Assembly: GCF_963662755.1 (NCBI RefSeq)
Contig: NZ_OY759725.1
Span: 2,121,781 to 2,185,780 of the forward strand
Length of the DNA stretch: 64,000 nucleotides
Source: an uncultured Sulfurimonas sp.
Lineage (GTDB): Bacteria; Campylobacterota; Campylobacteria; Campylobacterales; Sulfurimonadaceae
Direction of reading: 5' to 3'
This document shows, in pieces, positions 36,073-45,193 of the stretch; positions within the stretch are counted from its first letter, which is position 1, and each line of letters begins with the position of its first letter. The position numbers were made by a program, and so were the translations under genes. The notes below the pieces were generated by a model. The model did no database searches. It was given only the letters and a program-made list of their open reading frames with translations, and was not told the origin of the DNA.

Positions 36073-36627
36073 TTAGTTAAAGAGTTCTTTAACATTTATG
36101 TTTTTTCGCTCACTCTCTACTATCTCAAAAACTTGCTTTCTTTTATAAGCCATAGCATTAGCCATAAAGTTTGTAGGTATCATCTCTATGGCGTTGTTAT
36201 AGTCTGTAACTGCTTGATTGTAAGCACGTCTTGCTGCTGAAATTTGCTCTTCTACCTCATTGAGAGTAGCTTGTAAGTGCATTACATTTTCATTTGCTTT
36301 AAGATCAGGGTAGTTCTCAACTGCTACCATGATAGACCCAAGTGCTGAACTCACCTTTGCATCTAGAGCTATTTTTTGCTCATCACTAATGTTAGGCTTG
36401 TTAGCATCTGCGCGAAGTTTTGTAACTTCACTTAAAAGTGATTTTTCATGCTCCATATACTTACTAACCGTTGAGACAATATTTGGAATGAGGTCATATC
36501 TCTTTTTTAAAACTGTATCAACACTTGCAAATATATTTTCAACTTGGTTTTTCTTTGAAACCAAAGAGTTGTACATAAGAACTAAGATTAAAATAACTAC
36601 GATTAAAACTATTAAACTCACTGACAT
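36073..36627 (-). CDS. lemA: LemA family protein
   Basis: 184 residues. A single N-terminal membrane helix (SLIVLIVVILILVLMYNSL) is followed by a long helical bundle with the family signature KKRYDLIPNIVSTVSKYMEHE and the late NFMANAMAYKRKQVFE-type region. LemA proteins are membrane-anchored helical proteins of uncertain role. The gene is immediately upstream of DUF3137 in an apparent operon. Confidence 0.93.
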   Translation of the reverse strand: MSVSLIVLIVVILILVLMYNSLVSKKNQVENIFASVDTVLKKRYDLIPNIVSTVSKYMEHEKSLLSEVTKLRADANKPNISDEQKIALDAKVSSALGSIMVAVENYPDLKANENVMHLQATLNEVEEQISAARRAYNQAVTDYNNAIEMIPTNFMANAMAYKRKQVFEIVESERKNINVKELFN

Positions 36628-36668
36628 TTTAACAATCCTTTTTTATGTGTTTTGTATAGTTTATCTAA

Positions 36669-37862
36669 CTATGACTTTGTTATATCTTTTGAACAAAGAT
36701 AAGCTGACGCCCAAGCAAATGCGAAGTTGTAACCACCTCGTTTACCTACTATGTCTAAGACTTCTCCACAAAAGTAGAGGTTTTTTTGTTTTTGTGATTG
36801 CATAGTTTTAGGGTCAATCTCACTTACATCAACTCCACCGCCACTAACTTCTGCATGACGAAAACCATGAGTATCACTCACTTCAAAACGCCAGTTTAGC
36901 ATCTGATTTGCTATTTTTTTGGCTAGTTTTGTGTGGATATCTTTTGCATTCATAGTTTGATCTAACTCAAGACTCTGCATTAAACCAAGAGCGATTTTTA
37001 AAGGTACAAGTCCAACTAAAATATCTTTGATAGTAAAATCGCTCATAGATTTAGCTAATGAAGTTATATGTGCTGAGAGTTTTTGAGCGTTAAAAGATGG
37101 AAGTAGATTTATAGAGATATCAACTTTTGCATACTCTAAAAGTGCCTTACTTGCTCGTTGAGAAATGTCTAATATCGCAAAACCTGAAACTCCATAGTTT
37201 GTAAACAAAACATCTCCATATGTTGAGATATCTTTTTTGTTATTTATAAGTAGAGTAACTTCTGCTAAAGATTTTACACCACTCATCTTATGAGCTATGG
37301 TAGAGCTTAGATGAAGTTGTACAAGTGATGGATAAGTTGGGATAATATTGTGTCCAAACTCTTTTGCAAACTCAAATCCATCTTCGCATCCACCCAGATG
37401 CTCAGCCGCCTGTGAACCAGATGCTACAACAACTGCATCGTAATTTTGAACTAAACTTTTTATGTCTGTGATTTTAGTGTTTGTGTGGATTTTTACACCT
37501 AAGTTTTGCGCTTGAGATATAAGCAGAGATGCTACACTTTTTGATTCGTTACTAAGGGGATAAGCTCTTCCATCATCAAGCGTGTTTAAAATAAGCCCAA
37601 AACTAGCAGCAAAATTGCTAAACTCTTTAAAACCAAAACTCTCTATAGCATCTCTTACAAAACTTGGATTTTCTCCAAAGTAGTCATGAGTTGAGAGGTT
37701 TTTGTTTGTAATGTTGCATCTACCATTTCCAGAGACTAGAATCTTTTTTGCACACTTATCATTTTGCTCAAAAATATCAACACTACAAGAATCTTTAGCA
37801 CAAAATATTGCACAAAGAAGCCCAGAAGCTCCTCCGCCTATAATGGCTACTTTTTTACTCAT
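36669..37862 (-). CDS. HI0933/BaiN-family FAD-dependent oxidoreductase
   Basis: A 397-residue flavoprotein. The N-terminal dinucleotide fold is VAIIGGGASGLLCAIFCA, followed by the family-specific KKILVSGNGRCNITN. The C terminus has FRHAEVSGGGVDVSEIDP and FCGEVLDIVGKRGGYNFAFA, both diagnostic of the HI0933 (BaiN-like) group. The physiological substrate is not known for most members. The start overlaps the 3' end of the unknown periplasmic gene by 8 nt. Confidence 0.92.
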   Translation of the reverse strand: MSKKVAIIGGGASGLLCAIFCAKDSCSVDIFEQNDKCAKKILVSGNGRCNITNKNLSTHDYFGENPSFVRDAIESFGFKEFSNFAASFGLILNTLDDGRAYPLSNESKSVASLLISQAQNLGVKIHTNTKITDIKSLVQNYDAVVVASGSQAAEHLGGCEDGFEFAKEFGHNIIPTYPSLVQLHLSSTIAHKMSGVKSLAEVTLLINNKKDISTYGDVLFTNYGVSGFAILDISQRASKALLEYAKVDISINLLPSFNAQKLSAHITSLAKSMSDFTIKDILVGLVPLKIALGLMQSLELDQTMNAKDIHTKLAKKIANQMLNWRFEVSDTHGFRHAEVSGGGVDVSEIDPKTMQSQKQKNLYFCGEVLDIVGKRGGYNFAFAWASAYLCSKDITKS

Positions 37863-38295
37863 TGTCTTCTTTGTGAGACTCTATAAACTGTGAGACTAAA
37901 AAGTTTACAGACTCTAAAGTGTCTGTATATGGTTCATCTGAATCAACAAAATCATTTGCTAAGTAAGTAAAAGCAAAGCTATAAACTTTTGGTGAGCGTG
38001 GAGTTAAAACTTCCTCGCCTAAACCAACTTGGATATAAATAGCATGTGACTCTTCGACTTCTACACTCTCTACATTTATCATAAATATAGCAGCATCTGT
38101 CTTGCCAAATACAAATCCAGCTTTTTTAAGCTTAGATGTTGCAGATTCTTCTATGGACTTTCTCTGCTCAACACTTAAGAAGTCGGCATTTAGTGACATG
38201 TACATTCTAAGGTCTTTTACCTTATCAAGAGTGTAAAAGCTCTCAGCAAAAACTGAAGTAGTCAGTAGTAAAAATATAATCAATAGTTTTTTCAT
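37855..38295 (-). CDS. Uncharacterised exported protein
   Basis: 146 residues. A clean signal peptide (MKKLLIIFLLLTTSVFA) predicts a periplasmic protein. The mature part is a small mixed alpha/beta domain with no cysteine and no recognised motif. It sits 6 nt after a thioredoxin-like gene, also exported, and overlaps the flavoprotein gene by 8 nt. I do not recognise the family. Confidence 0.7.
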   Translation of the reverse strand: MKKLLIIFLLLTTSVFAESFYTLDKVKDLRMYMSLNADFLSVEQRKSIEESATSKLKKAGFVFGKTDAAIFMINVESVEVEESHAIYIQVGLGEEVLTPRSPKVYSFAFTYLANDFVDSDEPYTDTLESVNFLVSQFIESHKEDNE

Positions 38296-38301
38296 CTTAT
38301 C

Positions 38302-38727
38302 CTACTTTTTGTACTTTTTTACTGCAGAGTCTATATCTTGTGAAAACTCTTTTTTCTTTGTGTATCCAAGAGTCTGATGAAGTGACTTTTGAGTCTTCGG
38401 ATTTATGAACAAGACTGTAGGTATGCGTTGAGTATAAAACTCTTCTGGATAGTTTCCTCTATCTTTAGTGTTGTCTATTATGATGGGAACAATATCTTTA
38501 GAAACTCTTGATTTTATCTCTTTAGAAGTGAGTGTTTTTCTCTCAAACTTTTTACACCATGGGCAGTAGTCGCCAACTATTACAAGCATTAAGAGCTTGT
38601 TTTGCTCTTTTGCAACCTTAAGTGCTGAGTTATAGTCTCTAGAGTAGTTTACTTCAGATGCAAACTCATCTATTTGAGCTGAAAATGCAAGTGAAAACAT
38701 TAAAAGAAGTGCTAGAAGTATTTTCAT
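38302..38727 (-). CDS. Exported thioredoxin-like protein
   Basis: 141 residues. The signal peptide (MKILLALLLMFSLAFSA) is followed by a thioredoxin fold with the redox pair in DYCPWCKKFERKT. The cis-proline region is RIPTVLFINP. The W after the first C-P and the KKF extension resemble the SoxW/thioredoxin_7-type periplasmic proteins. It is likely a periplasmic disulfide reductase or isomerase. It follows mutS2 by 45 nt and precedes the unknown exported gene. Confidence 0.88.
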   Translation of the reverse strand: MKILLALLLMFSLAFSAQIDEFASEVNYSRDYNSALKVAKEQNKLLMLVIVGDYCPWCKKFERKTLTSKEIKSRVSKDIVPIIIDNTKDRGNYPEEFYTQRIPTVLFINPKTQKSLHQTLGYTKKKEFSQDIDSAVKKYKK

Positions 38728-38772
38728 TTTTTAACCTTTTTAAGAATTAGAAAATATTATCATAATAACTGT

Positions 38773-40992
38773 TTAAAGTCTAACTATTTTTGCACCAAAT
38801 CCACCCATATGTTGTGGTGCATCTGCAAAACTTTTAACTCTTGGATGAACTTTTAAAAACTCTTTTACAGCGTAAGAGAGTTTACCTGTTCCGATGCCAT
38901 GATAGATTATGACTTCATCCCAGCCATTTAAGAGTGCATCTGAGAGAAACTTGTCTAAAGTCTCTTCAGCTTCTTCAGCTCTCATTCCATGCAAGTCACA
39001 CTTTAGACCTGCTTTTTTTTCTACATTTACTTTTATATTTGTTTGTTGTTTCACAGCTATATTTTTACTAGGTTTTAAATCTTTTGTATTTACACGAAGC
39101 CTCATCCCACCAACTTCTATAAGAGCTTCTTTTTTATCTTTTATAGATATTATGCTTCCCTTGTTATTTCTATATTTTATAAAATCTCCAACTTTAAAAG
39201 TATAGTTGTTTTGTATAGGCTCTTTTTTTTCACGAGGCAGTTTTTCATTTGCCTTATTCATAGCTCTATGTATAGCTTTTGTATCTCCAGCTTTAGCGGC
39301 TGTTTTAGCCTCATTTATAGCTAGGGCATAGCTTCTTTTTAAATCATTTTTTTGCTCTTGAGCTTCTTTTATGAGCTTTTGTTTTTGCTCTTTTAAATCA
39401 AGCTCTTTTGCTTTTAGCGATTCAAGTTTTTCATCAACTTCTTTATGTTTTTGTTTTAATTCACGCTCTAGTTGTGAGCCTCTTTCTATAAGTAAACTAA
39501 GTTTTTCGCTGTTATCGCCATAAACATTTTTTGCTTCATTTACTAAAGTGTTGGAGATGCCGTACCTTGCGGCCGTCTCAAAGGCATAACTCTTTCCGAT
39601 GATGCCTTGCATAAACTCATAAGTTGGCATTCTCTGCTCTTCATCATAGATGGCAGCCATAAGTTCTACATCATCACGATCAGCCATAAGTGCAGCTAGA
39701 CGTTTATGATGAGTTGTAACTACTACTTTTTGTCCTCTCTTTATAAGGTCATCAAGTATAACTTTAAAAAGAGCTGCAGCTTCATCACTGTCAGTTCCAA
39801 GTTCTATCTCATCTATACCAACTAAAGCAGATTTAAACTCAAATATCTTAGAAAACTCTTGCATCCGTCCAGCAAAAGTAGAGATGTCGTTTTTTACGTT
39901 TTGAGGATCATCTATAATGGCTAGAACACTTTTAAAACTCCCTATGTGAGATTTATGCTCATTCAGTGCCATTGGTATAATGTACTTTGCCATAAATGCA
40001 GCAGATAAAATTGACTTTAAAAGCATCGTTTTACCACCAGCATTTACACCAGTTACCATAAGTATATTTTTGCTAAAGTCAACATTTACAGGTTTTGCTT
40101 TTTGAAGGGCAGGGTGTATGAAGTTGTTTAAAATAATTTTAGAGTCGTTTTTTGATTTTATGAGTTGTAGATTTTTGCTTCTTGCAAAGAGAACTCTTGC
40201 TTGATAGTTATCAAACTTTGTAAACTCTTTATCTATGTAAGTTATGAAAGATTGAAGCTCCCAAAGAGTAGTTGAGAACTCTTTTGCATAGATATAAAAG
40301 ATAGCTTCTCTTTCTTGTTCAATGTAGCGAATTTGCTCTTTTGATTTTAAGATGCTATCTGGAGAAACATAAAAAAATCCACCGCTACTTCGTCCAACAA
40401 CTGCACCTTTTAGTACATGGTTAAATCCACCGCGAACTAAAAGACACTCTTCATCATTTACAAAGTGTATCTGAGTATCTACAAGATATCCAGAGAGTTT
40501 AGAACTTGACATCATGCGTTTCATAGAGCCACTCATATTGTTTTTATGCTCTTTTATCCTAGCGCTTAAACCAAATAGTGTCTCATCTAAATTTTCTTCA
40601 AATTTACCATCAACTCTAAAGTATTTTTCTATATCGTGAAATTTTTCATGAACTTCAAACTTGCTCATCCATTCACCTATAATGCCCTCAAGTTCACGGT
40701 TTTTAAAGTAACGAAAATATCTAACAATTTTTACTATTTCAAATATCTGCTCAAAGTTAAGTACACCTCTTTTTTTTAGATGCCCTTTGATATCAAAAAA
40801 ATCTGCTATCTTTGGAGGAGCTTTGAACTCTACTTGGTCAAGTGCTTTTATGTAACGAAAGTGAAGTTCTTGATCACCTTCTATATAAAGAGAACTATCT
40901 CTTGAGAAAAAGCTTTTAAATTGCTCTATATGTTCGTTTAAATCGAGTTGAGATATAAGTAAATCTAGTTTAGAAGTTTTGTTTATTGACAT
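38773..40992 (-). CDS. mutS2: Endonuclease MutS2
   Basis: 739 residues. A MutS-type ATPase core has Walker A VTGVNAGGKTMLLKS and the Walker B and D-loop region around LVGIDEIELGTDSDEA. A long coiled coil (about 490-580) follows, then a C-terminal Smr nuclease domain with LKCDLHGMRAEEAEE and IIYHGIGTGKL. It lacks the mismatch-recognition domain, as is normal for MutS2. Family members limit recombination or rescue collided ribosomes. It heads the minus-strand run that continues to EI24. Confidence 0.95.
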   Translation of the reverse strand: MSINKTSKLDLLISQLDLNEHIEQFKSFFSRDSSLYIEGDQELHFRYIKALDQVEFKAPPKIADFFDIKGHLKKRGVLNFEQIFEIVKIVRYFRYFKNRELEGIIGEWMSKFEVHEKFHDIEKYFRVDGKFEENLDETLFGLSARIKEHKNNMSGSMKRMMSSSKLSGYLVDTQIHFVNDEECLLVRGGFNHVLKGAVVGRSSGGFFYVSPDSILKSKEQIRYIEQEREAIFYIYAKEFSTTLWELQSFITYIDKEFTKFDNYQARVLFARSKNLQLIKSKNDSKIILNNFIHPALQKAKPVNVDFSKNILMVTGVNAGGKTMLLKSILSAAFMAKYIIPMALNEHKSHIGSFKSVLAIIDDPQNVKNDISTFAGRMQEFSKIFEFKSALVGIDEIELGTDSDEAAALFKVILDDLIKRGQKVVVTTHHKRLAALMADRDDVELMAAIYDEEQRMPTYEFMQGIIGKSYAFETAARYGISNTLVNEAKNVYGDNSEKLSLLIERGSQLERELKQKHKEVDEKLESLKAKELDLKEQKQKLIKEAQEQKNDLKRSYALAINEAKTAAKAGDTKAIHRAMNKANEKLPREKKEPIQNNYTFKVGDFIKYRNNKGSIISIKDKKEALIEVGGMRLRVNTKDLKPSKNIAVKQQTNIKVNVEKKAGLKCDLHGMRAEEAEETLDKFLSDALLNGWDEVIIYHGIGTGKLSYAVKEFLKVHPRVKSFADAPQHMGGFGAKIVRL

Positions 40993-41091
40993 AATATTTT
41001 TGTAATACCTAATTAATTGCTTTTGTTGTTGTGATTTTAGCTAAATAATTATTATGTTGGGGTTTTAAAAAGAAGTTATATGAAGAGTATT

Positions 41092-41110
41092 GAGCAGATA
41101 AAATCTGCTC
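41092..41110 (-). terminator. Probable terminator of the cold-shock gene
   Basis: Two perfect 8-nt arms around a 3-nt loop lie 15 nt after the cold-shock stop codon. A run of A/T precedes it, but there is no strong U-run after it on the minus strand, so termination may be partial or the element may stabilise the 3' end. Confidence 0.55.
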
Positions 41111-41124
41111 AATTGAAAAAAAGA

Positions 41125-41343
41125 TTACAGACCTGTAACGTTTTCTGCTTGAGGGCCTTTTTGACCTTCACCAATTTCGAAAGTAACTTTTTGACCTTCG
41201 TTTAGTGAAACACGATCGTAACCATTGCTATTAACTTGACGGAAATGTACAAATACATCTTTCCCACCATTTTCTTGTTCGATAAATCCGAAACCTTTTT
41301 CGCTGTTGAACCATTTAACTGTTCCATTTACTAATGCTGCCAT
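41125..41343 (-). CDS. Cold-shock domain protein (CspA family)
   Basis: A 72-residue single cold-shock domain. It contains the RNP1 motif KGFGFI and RNP2 motif VFVHF, with the usual start [13 protein letters not shown]. It binds single-stranded RNA or DNA as a chaperone. The gene stands alone, with a promoter-like TTGACG far upstream (about 41460) and a leader of about a hundred bases that contains a short hairpin. The ribosome site AAAGGA precedes the start. Confidence 0.96.
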   Translation of the reverse strand: MAALVNGTVKWFNSEKGFGFIEQENGGKDVFVHFRQVNSNGYDRVSLNEGQKVTFEIGEGQKGPQAENVTGL

Positions 41344-41366
41344 TGTAAATCCTTTATGTTTTAATA

Positions 41367-41382
41367 CACCTATTGATAGGTG
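41367..41382 (-). promoter_or_regulatory. Hairpin in the leader of the cold-shock gene
   Basis: A 6-bp perfect stem with a 4-nt loop lies 24 nt upstream of the start codon, inside the transcribed leader. Cold-shock mRNAs in other bacteria use temperature-dependent leader structures to control translation. A similar role here is inference. Confidence 0.45.
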
Positions 41383-41513
41383 GTTGAAAATCTAATATGA
41401 AGTTTATTTTTAGGTGAATTTTACTGGAAACAAAAAGTCGTCAATGCAAAGCAGTCTAAAGATGTAACTCGAATCATCTTTCATTGTCGACATTATATCT
41501 AAATAATACAGAA

Positions 41514-41545
41514 TGAATAGTTAAATATGAAAATTTAACTATTCA
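41514..41545 (-). terminator. Terminator of the murC operon
   Basis: Perfect 13-nt arms (41514-41526, 41533-41545) close a 6-nt loop and overlap the last codons and stop of the small membrane protein gene. On the minus strand the stem is followed by a T-rich stretch. Confidence 0.7.
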
Positions 41546-41868
41546 CAAGTAGAAGCACTTATCATCTGTCCATAATTTGGAGTATTTTCTTTACCTATAA
41601 AAGTATAAGTACCGATGCTAATAGTGTAGTTTGTATTGTTAACATCTATGCCATCACAATGTACTGTTTTATTTTGATTAAACTTCATTACTACATTTAG
41701 CATTTTATCTCTTTGCGCATTTGAGTAAGTATTAAAAGCTATCGCTCCTAAAACAGTACTAAGTACTACTATAGTGATAATGATTTTTTGATGTTTATTT
41801 AGTTCTGTAAAATAGTGCAGGACTAAAAAGAAAAGTCCTACTATAAATAGCCCAGCAATATACGCCAT
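41539..41868 (-). CDS. Small uncharacterised membrane protein
   Basis: 109 residues with two hydrophobic helices (about 2-18 and 28-45) followed by a short, probably periplasmic domain. That domain carries two cysteines (HCDGID and the penultimate residue), which could form a disulfide. The start overlaps the murC stop (TAATG), so it is co-translated with the cell-wall gene. I do not recognise a family. Confidence 0.72.
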   Translation of the reverse strand: MAYIAGLFIVGLFFLVLHYFTELNKHQKIIITIVVLSTVLGAIAFNTYSNAQRDKMLNVVMKFNQNKTVHCDGIDVNNTNYTISIGTYTFIGKENTPNYGQMISASTCE

Positions 41869-43181
41869 TAAGCAGTCCCTCTTATTTGATAAGTTATGTC
41901 TCCAGCACCAAAACCTATAATAAGACCTTTGCTAAGAGTTTTTAGTTCTTCTTTGTCTTTTATGATAGTGATATTGTTGTTTGCTCTTTTAATATTATCT
42001 GCCATTGTAAGGTTGTAGTTTTTAAATTTTTCTTTAAAATCTATATCGCGTGGAGCCTCTCCAGCTGACCATACAGGAAGTATAATAAGTTCTCCTGCAC
42101 CTTCAAAACACTTAATAAACTCTTCAAGATTATCAATAGTACGAGAATATTTATGCGGTTGCCAAATAGCTGTAATTTTATCAAAACCTTTAAGATGTGC
42201 ATACTCTTTAACAGATTCAAAAGTTGCTTTAATCTCTGTTGGATGGTGACCATAGTCATCAATAATAACACTGTCAATTTCAGCTCCAACTATGTCAAAG
42301 CGTTTTTTGATGCCTTTGAATGTAAGAAGTTTAGTTCTTATCTCTTCTATATCCATAGCTTCATTTGCTGCTAAAATGGCAAGCGCTGCATCTAATGCTA
42401 TATGTTTTCCAAAACCCCAAACATCAAATGAACCCATATCTTTGAGTGTAAATCTTGTATGTGGTTCATCGTTTATAAGCACAAACTCTATATTTTGAAT
42501 GTCTTTGCTAGGATATAGCCAATTAGCATCTACTTCATCTATTAGCGTGGCTAAGAAAGGGTCTTCTGCATTTAAAACACGACAAGTTGCTGATTTTATA
42601 AAAGTTTTGTATGAATCATAAAAGAGTTCATAGTTGTAATCATAATACTCCATATGTTCAGGTTCAGCGTTTATGACTATGGCACAATGAGGATTTGAAT
42701 TTATGAAACTTCCATCACTCTCATCAGCTTCAAAAAGCATTACATTTTTTGTTTCATCGTATCTTACATTTGAGCCAAAAGCTTTTGACTCTGCACCGAT
42801 AATAGCAGAACCATCCATAATGGCAGTAAGAATTGCAGTGGTTGTGCTTTTACCGTGAGCACCTGCAACGGAGTAAACTTTTGAAGTATCTAATATTTGA
42901 AGAAGAGCTTCCCTACGAGCTAAAACTTCTATGCCCTTTTCTTTAGCGGCTATAATTTCTGGATTGTCTGGACGAATGATTGCTGAATGTATTATCAAAT
43001 CTTGAGAGTTAATAGCATCTGCATTATGAGGAACTGTTACTTGTATGCCTAAATCACGAAGTTTTTTAGTAATTATACTATCAGATATATCTGAACCACT
43101 AACTTCATGACCTTTATAATGCATATATTGAGCTAAACCCGATATACCGATGCCACCGATGCCAATAAAATGAATTTTCAT
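41868..43181 (-). CDS. murC: UDP-N-acetylmuramate--L-alanine ligase
   Basis: Adds L-alanine to UDP-MurNAc in peptidoglycan precursor synthesis. About 437 residues. The protein begins MKIHFIGIGGIGISGLAQYM, and the ATP loop is GAHGKSTTTAIL. FEADESDGSF and the later VIDDYGHHPTEIKAT are Mur-ligase motifs. The frame is open for five more codons, but GGGGAG seven bases before ATG 43181 fixes this start. It follows the 166-residue unknown gene by 4 nt and is coupled to the small membrane protein. Confidence 0.96.
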   Translation of the reverse strand: MKIHFIGIGGIGISGLAQYMHYKGHEVSGSDISDSIITKKLRDLGIQVTVPHNADAINSQDLIIHSAIIRPDNPEIIAAKEKGIEVLARREALLQILDTSKVYSVAGAHGKSTTTAILTAIMDGSAIIGAESKAFGSNVRYDETKNVMLFEADESDGSFINSNPHCAIVINAEPEHMEYYDYNYELFYDSYKTFIKSATCRVLNAEDPFLATLIDEVDANWLYPSKDIQNIEFVLINDEPHTRFTLKDMGSFDVWGFGKHIALDAALAILAANEAMDIEEIRTKLLTFKGIKKRFDIVGAEIDSVIIDDYGHHPTEIKATFESVKEYAHLKGFDKITAIWQPHKYSRTIDNLEEFIKCFEGAGELIILPVWSAGEAPRDIDFKEKFKNYNLTMADNIKRANNNITIIKDKEELKTLSKGLIIGFGAGDITYQIRGTA

Positions 43182-43185
43182 GCGT

Positions 43186-43686
43186 TTACTCCCCATTACT
43201 TTGGGATTTGTCTAGCAACTTTTGTGCCTCTTTTGTAAAAGTACTTATATAAAAAGTACAAGATTCTTGAGTTGCATCCATATCTGCTATTTTGTCCATA
43301 AAGTCATCAAGGCTTATATTTTCTTTAGAAGCTATCCAGTGAAACTTTAAAGAAGAAGAAAATTTTTCATCTTTTGTAAGACCGCTTAAAACCTCAAAAA
43401 GTGCACTTGCATCTGAGATGTTTCCTGAGTGGTAATACTCCATCGCATACTCATAAAGTGCTCTTAGAGTTGCATAATCTTGAACTTCGTTTATATCCAT
43501 AACTCTGTGAGCTTCAAGCGTATCTGTTAATTTTTCTAAGGCGAGATCTAAGATATTTGCATAAAAACCTTGAAGTGTATCTTCATCAAATGTATCATAA
43601 GCTTTTTGTTCTAAAACATAAAGAGATGCTATGTCTGAGTTTTTTTGTGCTTCTAATACTTTTGCTTTTAAATCTTCTATACTCAT
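43186..43686 (-). CDS. Uncharacterised helical protein between dapC and murC
   Basis: About 166 residues, soluble, acidic and nearly all helix, with a TPR-like rhythm (ATLRALYEYAMEYYHSG, ISDASALFEVLSGL). The start ATG 43686 is preceded by AAGGAG and overlaps the upstream aminotransferase stop by 4 nt. Its conserved-looking position between two cell-wall precursor genes suggests a link to peptidoglycan synthesis, but no function can be assigned. Confidence 0.75.
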   Translation of the reverse strand: MSIEDLKAKVLEAQKNSDIASLYVLEQKAYDTFDEDTLQGFYANILDLALEKLTDTLEAHRVMDINEVQDYATLRALYEYAMEYYHSGNISDASALFEVLSGLTKDEKFSSSLKFHWIASKENISLDDFMDKIADMDATQESCTFYISTFTKEAQKLLDKSQSNGE

Positions 43687-44819
43687 GCTAAACACTCCTT
43701 AATTCTCTCTAATGCACTTCTTGTTTTTTCTTCATCTTCAACAAGAGCAATTCTTATAAAATCTTTTCCAGGATTTTTACCCTCTTTATCATCTCTTGCC
43801 AAATATTCACCTGGTAAGACTTTTACATTGTACTCTTTGTACAATTTTTTAGTAAATTCTAAAGGATTTTTTACTCTTAACCAGATATAAAATGTAGCTT
43901 TTGGTACTTTAATGCCTAGTATTTCATTTGCAATAAGAAAATTGTTTTTATAAATTTTTCTTGCAGTCTCAACATGTTTTTCATCATTCCATGCAGCTGC
44001 TGCAGCAGATTGAAGAGGTAGTGGAGATGCACATCCTATGTAGGTTCTGTATTTCATATACTCTTTTAGTATATCTTTATCTCCAGCTATAAATCCTGAG
44101 CGAAGTCCTGGTGCAGATGAGCGTTTTGAGATTGAGTTTACTACAAGGATGTTTTTAAAGTTTGTATTTCCAACAGATATAGAAGCTTCTAAAAGTGATG
44201 GAGTAGGTTTGTCTGTATATAACTCACTATAACATTCGTCATTTATCAAAACAAAATTGTACTTAAGACTTAGTTCAACCCACTTTGAGAGTTCTTCTAA
44301 AGAGAGTGTAGCTGAAGTAGGGTTGTTTGGAAAATTAATAATTACAAGGTCGCATCTACTAAGTTCTTCTTCATTGATTTTAGGTTTAAAATCATTGCTT
44401 TCATCCATATTTAAAAGTAGCATCTTTGCTTTTGAAGCTATGGCTGCACCTTCATAAATTTGATAAAATGGATTTGTAAAAGCTATAAGAGGGTCTTTCT
44501 TATCAAAAAGTAAAAACTGAGGAAAGTTAAAAAGTACTTCACGAGTTCCAAAAGTAGGAATAATCTCTTCATCTTTAAGTTCGACATTAAATCTTTTTTT
44601 AACAAAAGATATTTGTGCATCTATTAAATCAACTTCACCAGAAGTTTTTGGATACTTTTTAAGTAAATTAGAGTTTGCACAAAGTGACTCTTGTATAAAA
44701 CTTGGAGTTTCAAATTGAGGTTCGCCAATGGTCAAAACAGAAGCTTTGAACTCACTGTTTGGGACTATGTCACTTAGTAAATCGTTAAGTTTTTCAAATG
44801 GATATGGTTCAAAATTCAT
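43683..44819 (-). CDS. dapC: Class I/II aminotransferase, probably succinyl-diaminopimelate aminotransferase
   Basis: 378 residues of the fold-type I PLP aminotransferases. Visible motifs are INFPNNPTSA, the aspartate in INDECYSELY, the PLP lysine in NSISKRSSAPGLRSGF and a C-terminal arginine region KDFIRIALVEDE. The closest known group in this phylum acts on N-succinyl-amino-keto-pimelate in lysine and diaminopimelate synthesis. The adjacent murC is consistent with that. The exact substrate is not proven by sequence. Confidence 0.82.
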   Translation of the reverse strand: MNFEPYPFEKLNDLLSDIVPNSEFKASVLTIGEPQFETPSFIQESLCANSNLLKKYPKTSGEVDLIDAQISFVKKRFNVELKDEEIIPTFGTREVLFNFPQFLLFDKKDPLIAFTNPFYQIYEGAAIASKAKMLLLNMDESNDFKPKINEEELSRCDLVIINFPNNPTSATLSLEELSKWVELSLKYNFVLINDECYSELYTDKPTPSLLEASISVGNTNFKNILVVNSISKRSSAPGLRSGFIAGDKDILKEYMKYRTYIGCASPLPLQSAAAAAWNDEKHVETARKIYKNNFLIANEILGIKVPKATFYIWLRVKNPLEFTKKLYKEYNVKVLPGEYLARDDKEGKNPGKDFIRIALVEDEEKTRSALERIKECLA

Positions 44820-45035
44820 ATATATTTCACCTATTTAAATAATCGCAATTATATCCTAAATGTATTAGAATCACTTTAACAGCAACTACCTAAAATAAAA
44901 TGACAAATCATTTATTAAATAAAGCTTAATTTTATTTTTTAAATTATAAATATTGTCTCTGAAATATAATTTATTTATTTTTTATTTATAATAATTATAG
45001 TACTATTTTATACTTAAAATACATAAGGAGTGAAA

Positions 45036-45170
45036 ATGAAACATACTTATCTTTCTCAAAAAGACATTGATGAAGCGTTAAAAAATCATTGTATTACTGA
45101 GCATGAAGCGGATAAGCTTAAAAAGAAAATTGATTCTCAATCAGCTATTTTTAAACTTTTAAACAAATAA
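45036..45170 (+). CDS. Small 44-residue protein
   Basis: An ATG with a strong AAGGAG five bases upstream opens a 44-codon frame ending at TAA 45170. The product starts MKHTYLSQKDIDEAL, is hydrophilic and helical (residues about 8-40), and has one cysteine. It ends KLLNK. It lies in the otherwise empty 374-bp gap between dapC and trmO, 23 nt before trmO and in the same direction. The 200 bp upstream are extremely AT-rich and hold several TATAAT-like words. The good ribosome site and absence of stops support a real gene. Function unknown. Confidence 0.65.
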   Translation: MKHTYLSQKDIDEALKNHCITEHEADKLKKKIDSQSAIFKLLNK

Positions 45171-45193
45171 GCCAATACTTATATTTTAAATAT

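Noticed and set aside
44820..45035. AT-rich stretch considered as a replication origin or binding array
   Set aside because: No repeated DnaA-type boxes seen; best explained as promoter DNA for the small gene and trmO.
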